Shown one piece after another: positions 36,823 to 45,459 of a DNA stretch of 46,653 nucleotides. The position numbers were made by a program, and so were the translations under genes. The notes beneath the pieces were generated by a model. The model made no database searches, was not told the origin of the DNA, and worked only from the letters and a program-made list of their open reading frames with translations. Position 1 is the first letter of the stretch, and each line of letters starts with the position of its first letter. Source of the DNA: Peptococcaceae bacterium (lineage in GTDB: Bacteria > Bacillota > DSM-12270 > Thermacetogeniales > Thermacetogeniaceae); the NCBI GenBank assembly GCA_023249405.1, contig JAHFCR010000020.1:1-46653 (forward strand). The letters run 5' to 3'.

Positions 36823-37431
36823 TTATTCCTGACCGTCCACCTGCCGCCGCAGGTGGACGGTCAGATCGACACCGAGCACAAAGAGGGATGCGGTGGAGAG
36901 GTATCTGGGCGATACGGCATCAAATAGGATGTTGGCTTTGGCCGGAAACTCCCCGTCGCCCAGCCAGAGAGTCACCGCCAACATAATTCTTGGTAAAACC
37001 GGAATGGCAACTGCCACATCTCCGGCCAGCTTGATCGCAGCTCCTCCCAGCCGCCGGGCTGCCATGATCAATTGCTGCGGCTGTCCTTCAAAAACCTGAA
37101 CCAGGGGCGCGATCCCCTCGGCCCTGAAGGGAGTATCGTGCAGCATCCCGCTGGGGAGTTCGGCAAAGGCGATCCATCGCCCGGTCTGGGGAGCGCCGCT
37201 GGCCTGGCTGAGATACTGCAGCAGCAGAGCCTCTTCATCGCGGGTCAGTTCACCCGCCTGGTCTCCCAGTATTTTCCCGCTGGGATAGAAGACCTCGTAA
37301 AACTTGTTCAGATAGCAGAGTCTGAGCGCCTGCCGGTCAGGCAGGTATTCAGACTGGCTCAGCCCCGCCATCTGCGCAGGGTCTTTCCTGGAGAAATCAT
37401 CCCTGGCGGCGATCAGCACCTGCGGTTCCAT
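36823..37431 (-). CDS. DUF3786 domain-containing protein
   Basis: A 202-residue protein of a family common in anaerobic Clostridia and sulfate reducers, of unknown function. Typical elements are the Tyr-containing YLNKFYEVFYPSG strand, the LLLQYLSQASGAPQTG block, WIAFAELPSGMLHDTPF, and the C-terminal LPRIMLAVTLWLGDGEFPA. The ATG lies 12 bases after the glcF stop behind GGGGGTGG, so it is the third gene of the glcD-glcF operon. The context suggests a link to redox or corrinoid/iron-sulfur metabolism, but this is weak. Confidence 0.8.
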   Translation of the reverse strand: MEPQVLIAARDDFSRKDPAQMAGLSQSEYLPDRQALRLCYLNKFYEVFYPSGKILGDQAGELTRDEEALLLQYLSQASGAPQTGRWIAFAELPSGMLHDTPFRAEGIAPLVQVFEGQPQQLIMAARRLGGAAIKLAGDVAVAIPVLPRIMLAVTLWLGDGEFPAKANILFDAVSPRYLSTASLFVLGVDLTVHLRRQVDGQE

Positions 37432-37443
37432 CGAAGCCACCCC

Positions 37444-38715
37444 CTACCCCGCCCGGAGATCGCAGTCCGCCTCGCCGGCATAGGTCATGCTCAGCAGTTC
37501 TGCCAGATGCATGACCTGAACTGGCGACTGTTCCTGTTCCAGGACGTGGGTGATCTGCATGATGCAGGAGGGGCAGCCGGTTACCACCAGGCCGGCGCCC
37601 GTTTCCTGGATGTTTTTGGCCTTGCGCTTGCCGATCCTGTTAGACAGGTCGTAATAGGACAAGTTGAATGAACCGGCCGCCCCGCAGCAGCGGTCAGCTT
37701 CCTTCATCTCCTGGAACTCCAGGCCGGGCACGCCCCTGATCAGCTTGCGGGGGGCTGCGTAGACTCCCTGCCCGCGCCGGAGATGGCAGGGGTCATGATA
37801 TGTGGCCAGCAGCGGCACCTCCCGGTCGCCGGGCTGGAAGTCGACAGCATCGTTCAAAAACTGGCTGAAATCCATCACCTTGCCTGCAAAGCCCCGGGCC
37901 TCGCCGCCCTCGATCAGGTCGGCGTAATCGTGCAGCATGCTGCCGCAGGAGGCGCAGTCGGTGATGATGGCATCGACTCCGGCCCTGGTAAAGGTTTCGA
38001 TGTTCCTACGGGCCAGGGCTGCCGCCGAGGCCTCGTCTCCGCTGGCCAGGGCCGGAATCCCGCAGCACCACTGTTCCGGGATCACGATCTCCACCCCGTT
38101 GCGCTTGAGCACATCGACTACCGCAAAACCAGTCCCGGGGTAGACGTAATTGGTGAGGCAACCCGTATAATAGGCCGCTCTGATCCGCGGGCGGCTGCCG
38201 GTGATCACTCGGGGCACCTGCCGGCGGAAGGGGTGCCTGGCCACCTTCGGAAGCAACCCCTCTTTTTTGGCCAGATCATCGCTGATCAGCTTGAGCAGAC
38301 CGGTTTTCCGGACCAGCCCCTGAGCGCCGCTATGCTGGTAGAGATAGCCCATCCGGGCCGCCAGAGACAGATTTCCGTTATTCTGCAACAGGTTCTGAAA
38401 GATATTTTTCTTGATAAAGGAGATGCCCTTCTCCCCGGCGATCTCCCGGCGCGCCGCCAGCACCAGCTGATCGACCGGCACCTTGTTCGGGCAGTTGTCC
38501 ACACAGGCCTTGCACAGCAGGCACAGGCTCATCAGTTCCTTCATCTTGGGAGATAACTCAACCTTGCCCTCAAGATAGCTCTTGATCAAAAAGATTTTGC
38601 CCCGTGCCACATAGGACTCGGCCTGGGTCTCCCCGTACAGGGGGCAGACTGCCTGGCAACCACCGCATTTGCTGCAGCGTTTTAAGGCCTCACTGGCCGT
38701 GGCCAGAGTTTCCAA
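37444..38715 (-). CDS. glcF: Glycolate/D-lactate oxidase iron-sulfur subunit (GlcF-like)
   Basis: A protein of about 423 residues that takes electrons from the flavin subunit. Two N-terminal CxxCxxCxxxCP motifs (CSKCGGCQAVCP near residue 15 and CLLCKACVDNCP near residue 65) bind two [4Fe-4S] clusters. Two C-terminal CCG domains have CCGIPA and DRCCGAAGSF. The start is probably TTG at 38715 behind GGGGGTG; the frame also allows a TTG at 38730. It overlaps glcD, implying coupling. The final electron acceptor is not encoded here. Confidence 0.93.
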   Translation of the reverse strand: METLATASEALKRCSKCGGCQAVCPLYGETQAESYVARGKIFLIKSYLEGKVELSPKMKELMSLCLLCKACVDNCPNKVPVDQLVLAARREIAGEKGISFIKKNIFQNLLQNNGNLSLAARMGYLYQHSGAQGLVRKTGLLKLISDDLAKKEGLLPKVARHPFRRQVPRVITGSRPRIRAAYYTGCLTNYVYPGTGFAVVDVLKRNGVEIVIPEQWCCGIPALASGDEASAAALARRNIETFTRAGVDAIITDCASCGSMLHDYADLIEGGEARGFAGKVMDFSQFLNDAVDFQPGDREVPLLATYHDPCHLRRGQGVYAAPRKLIRGVPGLEFQEMKEADRCCGAAGSFNLSYYDLSNRIGKRKAKNIQETGAGLVVTGCPSCIMQITHVLEQEQSPVQVMHLAELLSMTYAGEADCDLRAG

Positions 38716-40099
38716 GGTGTTCACCCCCAAAGATCTTGCCCGGGTTGAGAATATTTTTCGGGTCGAGAGCCTGCTTGATGGCCAGCATCGCCTGATAGCC
38801 GGCCTCTCCCGTTTCCAGTTTCAGATAAGGCGCCTTCATGGTGCCGATGCCATGCTCGCCGGACAGAGTGCCGCCCAGCTCGACAGCTGCCTGGAAGAGT
38901 TCGCCGACCGCCTTTTCCACCCGTTCCATCTCCTCTGCGTCCTTCTGATCGCAGAGGATATTGGGATGCAGGTTGCCGTCGCCCGCATGCCCGAAGATCA
39001 CCAGGTCCAAATGGTACCGGAGGGCGATCTCCCGGAGTTTTCTGGCCATATCCGGTATCTGGCTGCGGGGCACGCTGACGTCCTCGCTGATCTTGGTCGG
39101 CTTGATCTGCACCACGGCAGCGGATACCGCCCGGCGGGCCGCCCAGATCTCGTTTCTCTCCTGCTCGTTGCCGGCCGTTCTGATCTCCCTGGCGCCGCCC
39201 TCACGGCATAGCTCCGCCACGCGCCCCGCCTGTGACTCGATCAGGTCGCGGGCGCCGTCCACCTCGATAATCAGGATCGCCCCGGCATCCACGGGCAGGC
39301 CCAGGTGCAGATAGTTCTCCACGCACTGGATCGTCCGGTCGTCCATCAATTCCAGGGTCACCGGGATGATCCCCCGCTTGATGATCAGGGTTACTGTCTG
39401 CGTTGCCTCATCCAGCTTCGTGAAGACTGCCATCAGTGTCTTGATCGCTTCCGGTTTGGGAATCAGCCGCAGATAGATCTTGGTGATGATGCCCAGGGTA
39501 CCCTCAGAACCGGTGTAGAGCCTGGTCAGGTCATATCCGGTCACGCTCTTCACGGTCTTGCCGCCGGTGGTTACCAGTTCACCCTGGGGCGTGACCACCT
39601 CCAGGCCCATCACGTAGTCCCTGGTAACGCCGTACTTGAAGGCCCGGGGCCCGCCGGCGCATTCGGCCACATTCCCGCCGATGGTCGAGGTCTTCAGGCT
39701 GGCCGGGTCCGGCGGATAGAACAGGCCCCGCCGTTCCACCTCCTGCTGGATGGCAAAGGTAACCACGCCGGGCTCCACCACTGCTACCAGGTTCTCCTCA
39801 TCGATCTCCAATATTCTGTTCATGCGGGTCAGGTCCAGCACCACACCGCTGTTGACCGGCAGCGACCCCCCGCTCAATCCGGTTCCGGCGCCCCGGGGAA
39901 TGATGGGAAACAGGTGCCGGTTGGCCAGCCTGACGATTGCCTGGATCTCCCCGGTGTTGCCCGGACGGGCTACCAGATCCGGTATAAAGGCATTAGGAGT
40001 GCCATCGTAGCCGTAGCACATTCTCTCTTCCAGCGAAATGAAGATGTTCTCCTCGCCCACAACCCTGGCGATCTCATCGATAACAGAGGGCGGGATCAT
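38690..40099 (-). CDS. glcD: FAD-linked glycolate/D-lactate oxidase subunit (GlcD-like)
   Basis: A protein of about 469 residues of the FAD_binding_4/VAO family that oxidises 2-hydroxy acids such as glycolate or D-lactate. The FAD-binding motif is PRGAGTGLSGGSLP near residue 70, with GGNVAECAGGPRAFKYG near residue 140. The C-terminal catalytic half has the metal-binding FGHAGDGNLHPNI and SGEHGIG. GAGGAGG precedes ATG codons at 40105 and 40099; spacing favours the second. It heads glcD-glcF-DUF3786. No etfAB lies nearby, so an electron-confurcating form is not indicated. Confidence 0.94.
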   Translation of the reverse strand: MIPPSVIDEIARVVGEENIFISLEERMCYGYDGTPNAFIPDLVARPGNTGEIQAIVRLANRHLFPIIPRGAGTGLSGGSLPVNSGVVLDLTRMNRILEIDEENLVAVVEPGVVTFAIQQEVERRGLFYPPDPASLKTSTIGGNVAECAGGPRAFKYGVTRDYVMGLEVVTPQGELVTTGGKTVKSVTGYDLTRLYTGSEGTLGIITKIYLRLIPKPEAIKTLMAVFTKLDEATQTVTLIIKRGIIPVTLELMDDRTIQCVENYLHLGLPVDAGAILIIEVDGARDLIESQAGRVAELCREGGAREIRTAGNEQERNEIWAARRAVSAAVVQIKPTKISEDVSVPRSQIPDMARKLREIALRYHLDLVIFGHAGDGNLHPNILCDQKDAEEMERVEKAVGELFQAAVELGGTLSGEHGIGTMKAPYLKLETGEAGYQAMLAIKQALDPKNILNPGKIFGGEHLGNSGHGQ

Positions 40100-40105
40100 C
40101 TGCAT

Positions 40106-40386
40106 GCCTCCTCTTCTGCGTTTGTAGCGACGATCCGGCTCTTTTTACTGTTTTATCGCCCAGTCTTTCAAGCCAATATTAGCACAAGAAAGGACTGAAT
40201 CATATCCCGCTTAAAAAGCTCTGCCCTGCTGGAATAAAAAATAAATAGAGAATTACAAGGATCTATGGGGTGTCGTATCTAATATTTATATGTCGAAAGG
40301 AACAAACTGCCTATGGAGGTGAGAATACAGGAACTATCTCTGAAATTGTAATTTTTTTTAGTAGACTAAAGAGGGGGCTAAAGATT
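40106..40386 (+). promoter_or_regulatory. Intergenic region and leader of the nucleoside transporter operon
   Basis: The gap between divergent glcD and the BMP lipoprotein gene is AT-rich. A possible promoter, TTACAA-17-TATCTA, lies near 40252-40280. Downstream is a ten-codon ATG frame (MSKGTNCLWR) and an A/T-rich run with TTTTTTTT before the ribosome-binding site. I looked for a purine riboswitch core and did not find one. Confidence 0.3.
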
Positions 40387-41487
40387 TTGAGGTCAAAGAA
40401 GTTGGCAATTGCGTTGGCGCTTACCCTGATGCTTTCCATCGGGTTGACGGGATGTAGCAAGGCGACCAATCCGTCCAGCCAGGCGCCGGCAAAATTGAAG
40501 GTGGCTTTCATCTATGTGGGGCCGGTTGGTGACGCCGGTTGGACCTATGCCCAGGATCAGGGGCGCAAGTATCTGGTGGATCACGTTTCCGGCATCGAGA
40601 CCACCTATCTGGAAAACGTACCGGAGGCCGACGGCGAGAAGGTGGCCGATCAGTTGGTGGCACAGGGCAACAAGGTGATCTTCGCCACCAGTTTCGGCTA
40701 TATGGACGGCATTCTCGCCTCTGCCAAGAAACATCCGGATGTCATCTTCCTGCACTGCTCCGGCGTTAAAACCGCAGACAACGTGGGCACCTACTTCGGT
40801 CGCGAGTATCAGGCCCGCTATCTGACCGGCATCGTGGCCGGAAAGACCACCAAGAGCAATCAGATCGGCTACGTGGCCGCCTTCCCGATCCCAGAATGCG
40901 TCAGAGGGATCAACGCCTTCACGCTGGGCGTGCGCTCTGTCAATCCGAACGCCGTCGTCAAGGTAGTCTGGACCAATACCTGGCTGGATCCGGCCAAGGA
41001 AAAGGATGCCGGACTGAGCCTGGCCGAACAGGGATGCGACGTGCTGGCGCAGCACCAGGATAGTCCGGCCGTAGTCCAGGCCGCCGAGGAAAAGGGAATA
41101 CACGCCCTTGGCTATGACAGCGATATGTCCAAGTACGCTCCCAATGCCTACCTGACAGGCCCGGTCTGGAACTGGGGCCCCTATTTCGTCAAAACAGTGC
41201 AGGCTGTCAAGGACGGCACCTGGAAGACCAATGCGTACTGGGGACCGATGTCTGACGGCGTGATCGACATTGCGCCATTCTACCACGTGCCAACAGATGT
41301 CCAAACACTGGCCAACGAAAAGAAGCAGTTGCTCTTATCCGGCAAGTGGGACGTTTTCACCGGCCCGATCAAGGACCAGCAGGGCGCTGTGAAGGTTAAG
41401 GACGGGGCATCCCTGACAGACAATGAGATGCTCAGCCTGGACTGGTTCGTGCAAGGGGTACAGGGCACCATTCCCAAAACACAGTAA
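40387..41487 (+). CDS. BMP-family nucleoside-binding lipoprotein of an ABC transporter
   Basis: A 366-residue lipoprotein with a KKLAIALALTLMLSIGLTGC signal peptide and lipobox (LTGC), so it is anchored outside the membrane. The Bmp/PnrA fold shows FIYVGPVGDAGWTYAQDQG near the start of the mature part, plus FATSFGYMDGILASAKKHPD and HCSGVKTADNVGTYF. The family binds purine nucleosides. The open frame reaches 40270, but the TTG at 40387 follows GAGGGGG and puts the signal peptide at the N terminus. It is the first gene of a four-gene nucleoside uptake operon. Confidence 0.92.
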   Translation: MRSKKLAIALALTLMLSIGLTGCSKATNPSSQAPAKLKVAFIYVGPVGDAGWTYAQDQGRKYLVDHVSGIETTYLENVPEADGEKVADQLVAQGNKVIFATSFGYMDGILASAKKHPDVIFLHCSGVKTADNVGTYFGREYQARYLTGIVAGKTTKSNQIGYVAAFPIPECVRGINAFTLGVRSVNPNAVVKVVWTNTWLDPAKEKDAGLSLAEQGCDVLAQHQDSPAVVQAAEEKGIHALGYDSDMSKYAPNAYLTGPVWNWGPYFVKTVQAVKDGTWKTNAYWGPMSDGVIDIAPFYHVPTDVQTLANEKKQLLLSGKWDVFTGPIKDQQGAVKVKDGASLTDNEMLSLDWFVQGVQGTIPKTQ

Positions 41488-41549
41488 TAATCGGACAGCT
41501 GCTGGCAGGTATGCTCCTGCCAGCAGCACCTTTTTTTAGGAGGCCCGCC

Positions 41550-43076
41550 ATGGCCGAAATCCTGGTTGATATGCGGTCTATTACCAAGCGCTTTCCCGGC
41601 ATTCTGGCCAATGACGCTATCGATTTTCAAGTCGAGCGGGGAGAGATTCATGCCCTGCTTGGAGAGAACGGCGCCGGTAAGAGCACTCTGATGAGTGTCC
41701 TGAGCGGTTTCTACCGCCCGGACGCCGGCGAGATCTGGCTGCGCGGCCGGAAGGCCAGCCTGCATTCGCCGCGCCAGGCCCTGGACCACGGCATCGGCAT
41801 GGTTCACCAACATTTCAGGCTGGTCGAGACCTTCACCGTAGTGGAAAACGTGCTGTTGGGAACGACAGGCGGCCCTCAGCTATTTCTGAATCGCCGTAAA
41901 TACGAGGGCACCATCGCCGGCTTTGCCAAAAATTATGGTATCGACATCGACCCTCGGGCCAAGATCTGGCAGCTGTCCGTGGGAGAGAAACAGCGGATCG
42001 AAATACTCAAGCTGCTTTACCGGGGCGCCGACATACTCATACTGGACGAGCCGACGGCGGTCTTGACCCCCCAGGACGTGAGAGATCTTTTCAAGACGTT
42101 GCGCCAGATGACCGATAGCGGCCAAGCAATTATTCTGATCACTCATAAATTGCAGGAAGTCATGGAAGTGGCCGACCGGATCACTGTCCTTCGCAAAGGC
42201 AGGAACGCCGGCACGGTCTTTAAGAAGGATGTGGATGAGCGGATGCTGACCGGCATGATGGTGGAGCGGGATCTGCTCACCGTCACCCCGCCGCGACAGC
42301 ACCGCATCGGCGCTCCGGTGCTGCGCCTGAAAAATGCCAGCGTCATCGGAGACCGCGGCCTGATCGCCCTGAAGGGCGTCTCCCTCGAGGTGCGTTCGGG
42401 CGAGATCTTGGGCGTTGCCGGTATTACCGGCAACGGGCAGCGCGAACTGGCCGAGGCGATCACCGGGCTCCGCCCCTTAACCAGAGGCAAGCTGCTGATC
42501 GGCAACGCCGACCTCACCAATCAGGGACCAGGGCGGCTGATCAGGGCGGGAGTCGGCAGCATTCCGGAGGACCGTCTGGGCACGGGGCTGGTTCCCGGTC
42601 TTGACATATATGATAATGTGATCTTGAAAGATTACCGGCGCGATCCGATCAGCCGCCGACAGATCATCGATCGCCATGCGGTGAGCGACAGGGCCAACAG
42701 GCTGGTCTCCAAGTTCCAGATCCAGACTTCCGACCTCAATTACCCGGTCAGGCTGATGTCCGGCGGCAACCTGCAGCGCCTGCTGCTGGCGCGGGAGATC
42801 TCCCTGCAGCCCAAATTGGTGATCGCATCCTATCCTGTGCGCGGCCTCGATGTCGGGGCTACTGAGTCTGTCTACCGGCTGCTGACCGATCTCTGCAATA
42901 AAGGGGTGGCCATTCTTCTGATCTCTGAAGACCTCGACGAACTCCTCTCCCTGGCGGATCGGATCGCCGTACTGTTCCGGGGAGAGATCATGGGGATCGT
43001 CGATGCCAAAGAGGCGGACATAGAAGACCTGGGCCTGATGATGGTAGGCGTTTTAAAGGAGCCGGCAGGAGCATGA
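41550..43076 (+). CDS. nupO: Nucleoside ABC transporter ATP-binding protein (NupO-like)
   Basis: A 508-residue double-cassette ATPase. Cassette 1 has Walker A GENGAGKST (about residue 38), signature LSVGEKQRIE and Walker B LILDEPTAVL. Cassette 2 has a Walker A-like GITGNGQREL, signature MSGGNLQRLLLA, and Walker B VIASYPVRGLD with the catalytic Glu replaced, as is common in the YufO/NupO and RbsA families. TAGGAGG lies seven bases before the ATG. It energises guanosine/purine nucleoside uptake with the two permeases that follow. Confidence 0.94.
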   Translation: MAEILVDMRSITKRFPGILANDAIDFQVERGEIHALLGENGAGKSTLMSVLSGFYRPDAGEIWLRGRKASLHSPRQALDHGIGMVHQHFRLVETFTVVENVLLGTTGGPQLFLNRRKYEGTIAGFAKNYGIDIDPRAKIWQLSVGEKQRIEILKLLYRGADILILDEPTAVLTPQDVRDLFKTLRQMTDSGQAIILITHKLQEVMEVADRITVLRKGRNAGTVFKKDVDERMLTGMMVERDLLTVTPPRQHRIGAPVLRLKNASVIGDRGLIALKGVSLEVRSGEILGVAGITGNGQRELAEAITGLRPLTRGKLLIGNADLTNQGPGRLIRAGVGSIPEDRLGTGLVPGLDIYDNVILKDYRRDPISRRQIIDRHAVSDRANRLVSKFQIQTSDLNYPVRLMSGGNLQRLLLAREISLQPKLVIASYPVRGLDVGATESVYRLLTDLCNKGVAILLISEDLDELLSLADRIAVLFRGEIMGIVDAKEADIEDLGLMMVGVLKEPAGA

Positions 43077-44161
43077 TCAACAACTGGTTCGACAAACGAT
43101 TCTCATTGACGCTTGAAAAGCAGATGAGCGTCCCCCCCTGGGTCTCACTGCTGGTGCCGCTCGCCTCCATTGCCCTGGCCCTGTTGGTAGGCGCGGCCTT
43201 TCTCGGCCTGACCGGCAATAACCCCTGGCAGATCTATGGTGTCATGTTTCAGGGGGCTTTCGGCACTGCCTACGGTCTGTCGGAAACCGTCGTCAACGCC
43301 ATTCCCCTGCTGTTGACCGGATTGGGCGTGGCTCTGGCCTTTCGCATGCTGTTGTGGAATATTGGCGCCGAGGGCCAGTTCTTCATGGGCGCCTTTGGCG
43401 CCGGCTGGGTCGCCCTCTCCTTTCCGCACGCTCCGGCCTATCTGGTGCTGCCCGGCATGCTGCTGGCCGGCTTTGCCGGAGGCGCTCTCTGGGGATTGCT
43501 GCCAGCCATCCCCCGCGCCCTGCTCGGCGTCAACGAGACCCTGACCACGCTCATGCTCAACTATGTGGCGATCCTGTGGGTAGACTACCTGATCTACGGC
43601 CCCTGGCGCGACCCGCACGGCTTCAATTTCCCGCTCACCGCCCAGTTCTCGCAGGCAGCCACGCTGCCCAGCCTGTTCGGTACGCGGATGCACGCCGGTC
43701 TCTTCATCGCCCTGGCGGCAGCTGTGGCCGTCTACATCATCATGAAACACACCACCTGGGGTTATGAGATCAGGGTGATCGGCGAGAGCCATCAGGCCGC
43801 GAGGTACGCCGGGATCAACGTGGCCAAGAACATCCTGTTGGTAATGCTGATCAGTGGAGGCTTGAGCGGCCTGGCCGGATTCTGCCAGGTATCCGCCATC
43901 ACCCACCGCCTTCAGGAATCGATCTCGCCCGGCTATGGTTACACGGCGATCATCGTCGCCTGGCTGGGCAAGCTGAATCCCTGGGCGATCATCGTGGTCT
44001 CCTTGCTGTTTGGCGGTTTTCTGGTGGGTGTCTACATGATGGAATCTGCCGGGCTGCCTGCGGCTACGGTCTCCATTCTCGAGGGAGCGATCCTGTTCTT
44101 TGTCCTGGCCGGAGAAATGCTGACCCGCTACCGCATCCGCCTGGAAAGGAGGAATGCTTAG
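43073..44161 (+). CDS. nupP: Nucleoside ABC transporter permease (NupP-like)
   Basis: A 362-residue BPD_transp_2 permease with about nine to ten hydrophobic segments. Family motifs are RMLLWNIGAEGQFFMGAFGAGW near residue 93 and LGVNETLTTLMLNYVAILWVDY near residue 150. The cytoplasmic coupling loop carries EIRVIGESHQAARYAGINV. Its ATG overlaps the nupO stop by four bases. It forms a heterodimeric channel with the next gene product. Confidence 0.94.
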   Translation: MINNWFDKRFSLTLEKQMSVPPWVSLLVPLASIALALLVGAAFLGLTGNNPWQIYGVMFQGAFGTAYGLSETVVNAIPLLLTGLGVALAFRMLLWNIGAEGQFFMGAFGAGWVALSFPHAPAYLVLPGMLLAGFAGGALWGLLPAIPRALLGVNETLTTLMLNYVAILWVDYLIYGPWRDPHGFNFPLTAQFSQAATLPSLFGTRMHAGLFIALAAAVAVYIIMKHTTWGYEIRVIGESHQAARYAGINVAKNILLVMLISGGLSGLAGFCQVSAITHRLQESISPGYGYTAIIVAWLGKLNPWAIIVVSLLFGGFLVGVYMMESAGLPAATVSILEGAILFFVLAGEMLTRYRIRLERRNA

Positions 44162-45092
44162 TATGGAATCGGTCACAGTTGCCGTTCTATCAGCCGCAGT
44201 AACCGTCGGAACGCCGATTCTCTACGCCACGCTGGGCGAGTTGTTTGCTGAAAGAGCAGGCGTCCTGAACCTGGGCGTGGAGGGCATGATGCTGGTGGGA
44301 GCGGTCTCGGGTTTCATGGCCACCGTGCATACGGGCAATCACTGGCTGGGAATACTGGTGGCCATGGCTGCCGGTTGCCTGGTGGCGCTGATCCACGCTT
44401 TTTTGACAGTCAGCCTGGGCGTCAACCAGGTGGTCAGCGGGCTGGCTCTCACCATCTTCGGCACCGGATTGAGCGGTTATCTGGGCAAGGACATGGTCGG
44501 CATTCCCTCCCCCTCGCCCTTCAGCAGTCTCAATCTGGGCTTTCTGAGCCACATACCGTACATCGGACAGATCCTGTTCCAGCATGACGCTATGGTCTAC
44601 CTCACCTACCTGCTGGTACCGCTCTGCTGGTACTTCCTCAACCACACCGCCTCCGGGCTCGATCTCCGGGCCGCCGGAGAAAACCCCGGCGCTACTGACG
44701 CCGCAGGCCTCGATGTAGGCCGGATCAGATATGCCGCGGTGATTTTCGGAGGGGCGATGGCCGGAGTTGGCGGCGCCTATCTGTCCCTCGTTTACGCTCC
44801 TGCCTGGCTGGAGAACATGACCGCCGGCAGGGGATGGATTGCCGTGGCCCTGGTGATCTTCGCCATCTGGGACCCGTTTCGGGCGATGTTGGGGGCCTAC
44901 CTGTTCGGCGGCATCGAAGCCCTGGGATTTCGTCTGCAGGCGATCGGCATCACCATGTCCCCCTTTGTCCTGAGCATGCTGCCCTACCTCTTCACCATCA
45001 TCGCCCTGATCCTGATCACCTACGGCAGCCGTAAGAACCACGTGGGCGCCCCTGCGGCCCTCGGGCTTGCCTACGAACGAGAGGAGCGGTAA
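44154..45092 (+). CDS. nupQ: Nucleoside ABC transporter permease (NupQ-like)
   Basis: A 312-residue partner permease. It has the LGELFAERAGVLNLGVEGMM motif near residue 28, the VSLGVNQVVSGLALTIFGTG segment near residue 87, and the coupling loop LRAAGENPGATDAAGLDV near residue 178. About eight to nine hydrophobic segments are visible. The start overlaps the nupP end by eight bases. It is the last gene of the operon and converges on ilvN with a short GC-rich gap that has inverted GCCGG repeats but no U-tract. Confidence 0.93.
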   Translation: MLSMESVTVAVLSAAVTVGTPILYATLGELFAERAGVLNLGVEGMMLVGAVSGFMATVHTGNHWLGILVAMAAGCLVALIHAFLTVSLGVNQVVSGLALTIFGTGLSGYLGKDMVGIPSPSPFSSLNLGFLSHIPYIGQILFQHDAMVYLTYLLVPLCWYFLNHTASGLDLRAAGENPGATDAAGLDVGRIRYAAVIFGGAMAGVGGAYLSLVYAPAWLENMTAGRGWIAVALVIFAIWDPFRAMLGAYLFGGIEALGFRLQAIGITMSPFVLSMLPYLFTIIALILITYGSRKNHVGAPAALGLAYEREER

Positions 45093-45162
45093 CACTCTCT
45101 TGCCGGCGCCCGGCCCGATCCGGATAACGGCCGGCTTGTCTGCTGTCTGCCCGGATGCCTGA

Positions 45163-45459
45163 TCAATTTCCGGTTCCCCTGCTGATCAGTTCATGTATCC
45201 TGTTGAATAATGTAGTGTCATAGTCCTCATGCAGTGAGACCTCCAGCACATCGTGCAGCTTTTCCAGTTGTTTTACGATCTGCTCCAACCCCCGATCCTT
45301 ATTGACCAGCAGGTATATCCTGCTGGTGGTTCCGTCACCGAGCCTTCCGCACAGTATGCCTTCCAGATTGAACGCCCGCCTCGAAAAAAGCCCCGTGATG
45401 TGGTACATGACTCCGGGATGGTTCCGCACTTTTAAACCGACCACCATCGATTCATTCAT
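45163..45459 (-). CDS. ilvN: Acetolactate synthase small subunit (IlvN type)
   Basis: A 98-residue regulatory subunit with a single ACT domain. VRNHPGVMYHITGLFSRRAFNLEGI is the valine-binding signature. The length matches E. coli IlvN (AHAS I) rather than the roughly 160-residue IlvH type, so it is not truncated. The ATG overlaps the end of the ilvB frame by eight bases. Since ilvB upstream has lost most of its catalytic chain, this subunit probably has no local partner. Confidence 0.9.
   Translation of the reverse strand: MNESMVVGLKVRNHPGVMYHITGLFSRRAFNLEGILCGRLGDGTTSRIYLLVNKDRGLEQIVKQLEKLHDVLEVSLHEDYDTTLFNRIHELISRGTGN

Noticed and set aside
39305-40198. A 297-codon + strand frame opposite glcD.
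   Set aside because: It is the antisense of the FAD-binding domain. No start context or recognisable domain.
40270-40386. N-terminal extension of the BMP lipoprotein from an upstream start.
   Set aside because: It would bury the signal peptide 40 residues inside the protein. The TTG at 40387 has a GAGGGGG ribosome-binding site and places the lipobox correctly.
43145-44176. Long minus-strand frames opposite nupP and nupQ (343 and 301 codons).
   Set aside because: They are Gln/His/Gly-rich antisense frames of transmembrane genes. The + strand permeases have all family motifs.
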